From positions 1 to 55,127 of the forward strand of contig JAQZBN010000047.1 in NCBI GenBank assembly GCA_029238935.1: a stretch of DNA of 55,127 nucleotides. The letters are read 5' to 3'. The translations under genes were made by a program, and so were the position numbers. The notes below the pieces were generated by a model. That model made no database searches, was not told the origin of the DNA, and saw only the letters and a program-made list of their open reading frames with translations. Position 1 is the stretch's first letter. Each line of letters opens with the position of its first letter. Source of the stretch: Herbinix sp. (GTDB taxonomy: Bacteria > Bacillota > Clostridia > Lachnospirales > Lachnospiraceae). Shown here piece after piece: positions 53,254-55,127 of this stretch.

Positions 53254-54261
53254 TTAGTCAGTTACATAGACGGTACACTTGACTTTTGTTCCATCCTCCG
53301 CAGCATAGACATAGGCTCTGCCTTTTTTTAACGCTGTTATTTTTCCGGTTGAATCTACAGTAACAACATTTATATTACTGGTAGACCAGGTTGCAGAGTT
53401 ACCGGAGGATACCTTTGCTAACAGAGTGGAAGTAGCTCCTTTCTTTATTGTGATTTCACTGGAACTTAAAGAAATTGTGGGTTTTACTACAATAACCTCA
53501 CAGCTCTTCTTTACACCGTCCAGAGTTGCAGTTATGTAAGCGGTTCCGTTTTTCACTGCAGTTATCGTTCCGTTTTCATCTACAACGGCTACACTTTTCC
53601 GATTGGTTTTCCATACAGGGAGATAACCGGAGGAAGTGGTTGCAGATAGTTTTAGTGTCTGCCCACGATATAGAGTTATTTTTTCTTTGCTTAACTGGAT
53701 GGTTGGTTCCTTGATGGTAATGTTACAAGTAACGCTAGTGGTATCCGCAGAAGCAGTAATTATAGTTTCTCCCGGCTTAAGACCGGTTACAATGCCACGT
53801 TCATCTACGGTTGCAATACTTTTTCTACTGCTCTTCCACGAGATTTTAGAATCATTGGAGGTAGTTGCAGATAGCGTCAGCTTTTCGCCTCGTTCAATCG
53901 AAGCCGTAACCTGATTGATTGTTACGATTGTCTTATTAACATTTACCACACAGAAGGCTTCAGCATCTTTGATTTTTACAGTAATCAATGTGCTGCCTTC
54001 TTTTTTTGCGGTGACTTTTCCATACTTATTAACAGAGGCGACGTTGGTATCGTTGCTTTTCCAGGTAGGAGATTTTCCATTGGATGTGACTGCAATGAGG
54101 AAAAACTCATCACCAATATCTACCGTAGTCTGATATTGAGAAAGAAGAATAAAAGGATTTGAACTAGATGCTTTCATATGTAGTGGGCTAGATGTAAAAG
54201 ATATTAAGAGTAATACGATACTCAAAAAGAATGAAAATATAACTTTCTTGGTATGTGACAT
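53254..54261 (-). CDS. Secreted protein with four bacterial Ig-like (BIG2) domains
   Basis: 335 residues from ATG 54261 (GGAGGACTCTT upstream). Signal peptide KKVIFSFFLSIVLLLISFT, then four repeats of about 75 residues, each with Ixxxxxxxxxxxx-W-K/S-S and a V-D-x-x-G-x-I/V-T turn: SVNKYGKVTAKKEG, TVDERGIVTGLKPG, VVDENGTITAVKNG, TVDSTGKITALKKG. BIG2 domains are found in cell-surface adhesins and enzymes. There is no catalytic domain and no cell-wall anchor motif (LPXTG), so it is probably released or loosely bound. Confidence 0.92.
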   Translation of the reverse strand: MSHTKKVIFSFFLSIVLLLISFTSSPLHMKASSSNPFILLSQYQTTVDIGDEFFLIAVTSNGKSPTWKSNDTNVASVNKYGKVTAKKEGSTLITVKIKDAEAFCVVNVNKTIVTINQVTASIERGEKLTLSATTSNDSKISWKSSRKSIATVDERGIVTGLKPGETIITASADTTSVTCNITIKEPTIQLSKEKITLYRGQTLKLSATTSSGYLPVWKTNRKSVAVVDENGTITAVKNGTAYITATLDGVKKSCEVIVVKPTISLSSSEITIKKGATSTLLAKVSSGNSATWSTSNINVVTVDSTGKITALKKGRAYVYAAEDGTKVKCTVYVTD

Positions 54262-54473
54262 AAGAGTCCTCCATTCATAGAATGTGAGGAATAAATACTC
54301 AGCCATAGCTGATCGCAAACTTTTTATTATTGTAACATCCTAAGGATAGGATGGCAAAGGGTTGGAAGAAACTCTGTCACATTGCACAAATAATTTAAAA
54401 TAATATATAGAATAAATCAAAACTCTGTGCTATAGTATAGATATTATTGTAAAAATTAAGGAGGTGGGCTTAC

Positions 54474-54632
54474 ATGCAAAGCTTTGTTTGCAGGTGTCAG
54501 GTTGATTTTATATTTTTGGAGGGAATGCTATTTGGATTACAAGAAAGGTTCAGAGGTATTGCCAGCCCGCCTTTTGAAAGAAATTCAGGAATATGTGGAG
54601 GGAAGCCTTGTTTATATTCCAAAAAAGAGTAA
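54474..54632 (+). CDS. Possible upstream frame overlapping the CD3324-type gene
   Basis: ATG 54474 lies 7 bases behind a strong AAGGAGGTGG and opens MQSFVCRCQVDFIF, running out of frame across the next gene's TTG start. It may be a real upstream frame tuning translation of the TTG start, or the binding site may be a chance one. Low support. Confidence 0.25.
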   Translation: MQSFVCRCQVDFIFLEGMLFGLQERFRGIASPPFERNSGICGGKPCLYSKKE

Positions 54633-54795
54633 TAAAGCAGGCTGGGGTTATGTAAGCGGAGCCCGTCAAGCGATTGATAAAAGGAATAAGACGATATCCC
54701 GTTTGTTTGAACAGGGAGAACCCATTCCGGTATTGGCAGATCAGTTTCATCTGGGAGAAGATACGATTAAGAAAATAGTGTATAAGAAAAAATAA
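54532..54795 (+). CDS. CD3324-like small helix-turn-helix protein, TTG start
   Basis: 87 residues starting at TTG 54532, 8 bases behind GGAGGGA. A longer frame from ATG 54484 has no binding site and adds a hydrophobic, unlikely N-terminus. The sequence DYKKGSEVLPARLLKEIQEYVEG then LVYIPKKSNKAGWGYVSGAR, and LFEQGEPIPVLADQFHLGEDTIKKIVYKKK, matches the CD3324 family, Mor-like DNA-binding proteins of clostridia. Function is unknown. Overlaps an out-of-frame upstream frame at 54474. Confidence 0.8.
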   Translation: MDYKKGSEVLPARLLKEIQEYVEGSLVYIPKKSNKAGWGYVSGARQAIDKRNKTISRLFEQGEPIPVLADQFHLGEDTIKKIVYKKK

Positions 54796-54883
54796 ATATA
54801 ATAATTCTATTCCTATTCTTCTTATGTTATCTGTGAGATAATACTAGTGACCGGTCAATATCGTTTGAAAGGGGTTGGTTAAT

Positions 54884-54916
54884 TTGAAAAAACAAATAGA
54901 GGTGTTTGATTTATAA
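54884..54916 (+). pseudogene. Ten-codon frame, possible gene-start remnant
   Basis: TTG 54884 behind AAAGGGGTTGG encodes MKKQIEVFDL and stops; a terminator follows at once. It resembles the first residues of clostridial flavin reductase-like proteins as I remember them, so it may be the stump of a deleted gene. Weak. Confidence 0.25.
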
Positions 54917-54926
54917 TACCCTAAGG

Positions 54927-54960
54927 GAGGCAATGAGCGTGCTCATTGCCTCTTTGTTTT
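54927..54960 (+). terminator. Strong terminator
   Basis: GAGGCAATGAGC (54927-54938) pairs perfectly with GCTCATTGCCTC (54941-54952) around GT, followed by TTTGTTTT. Confidence 0.9.
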
Positions 54961-55027
54961 GATATACCTAATATATCCGAAAGCTAGATTACTATAGGTA
55001 AGAATACACTTTTTATATAATTTATAA

Positions 55028-55058
55028 GGATAGTGTCAAGATTTATGTGTAAATAGAT
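55028..55058 (-). repeat. Possible IS256-type terminal repeat
   Basis: Minus-strand sequence just after the partial gene reads TTTACACATAAATCTTGACA then CTATCC, like ends of IS256-family elements as I remember them. The other end is outside the window. Confidence 0.35.
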
Positions 55059-55127
55059 TTATGAGTACTTCAGAATAAACATCTCCTGAAGATCATCATA
55101 AGCCATAGCAAAACCTCTAAGCTTTTT
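55059..55127 (-). CDS. C-terminal tail of a protein cut by the window edge, possibly a transposase
   Basis: The last 22 codons read KLRGFAMAYDDLQEMFILKYS then a stop at 55061-55059, open to the right edge. The tail and the repeat-like sequence after it suggest a transposase, perhaps IS256 family; the fragment is too short for certainty. Confidence 0.4.
   Translation of the reverse strand, partial: KKLRGFAMAYDDLQEMFILKYS

Overview
The window looks like a chromosomal segment of an AT-rich, Gram-positive, spore-forming anaerobe of the Clostridia, most likely a Lachnospiraceae member related to Lachnoclostridium or Anaerocolumna. This rests on strong GGAGG ribosome binding sites, many U-tailed hairpin terminators, a leucine T-box in front of leuS, a sodium-pump decarboxylase, a CsxC-like coat protein, a CD3324-type small regulator and TTG/GTG starts. 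It is mostly ordinary accessory chromosome with many small regulators, acetyltransferases and membrane proteins. There is no rRNA, tRNA, prophage or CRISPR array. Both edges carry traces of insertion sequences.

Layout. 1-6.4 kb: possible IS end, nitroreductase, then a visibly more GC-rich block with a frameshifted cysteine-motif protein and a FtsX-type ABC permease/ATPase pair. 6.5-12.7 kb: Nudix hydrolase, secreted CAP-domain protein, acetyltransferase, LspA-like membrane protein, and a SatD/DUF3307 pair behind a promoter with repeated motifs. 13-20 kb: YmaF, TetR, a lipoprotein FMN/FAD fumarate-reductase-type enzyme, DUF6323 protein, Rnk-like factor, MerR and acetyltransferase. 20-26.4 kb: two-component system plus drug-type ABC exporter sharing a promoter motif, ECF sigma and a frameshifted DUF4179 protein, lone receiver domain. 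26.5-33.4 kb: SelO, PadR/HAAS pair, P-loop kinase, cupin, TetR plus FMN-binding protein, coat-like protein. 33.6-37 kb: three-gene operon of unrecognised cysteine-rich proteins. 37-45 kb: DUF1456, DEAD-box helicase, MFS transporter with a leader peptide, sodium-pump beta and gamma subunits behind a structured leader, M23 protein. 45.3-55.1 kb: T-box-leuS, small genes, uridine kinase, flavodoxin, AgrC/AgrA-like pair, Ig-like surface protein, CD3324-type protein and a transposase tail.

The strongest candidates for something undescribed are: (a) the 33.6-36.9 kb operon, whose proteins carry C-terminal cysteine clusters and resemble the frameshifted protein at 1.2-2.2 kb; (b) the 8-residue leader peptide and anti-Shine-Dalgarno pairing before the MFS gene at 39.8 kb; (c) the attenuated leader before the sodium-pump gamma subunit at 42.7 kb, a candidate sodium riboswitch. 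Several regulator genes have clear palindromes or direct repeats in their own promoters, listed individually. All functional calls come from reading the translations; no database search was run.
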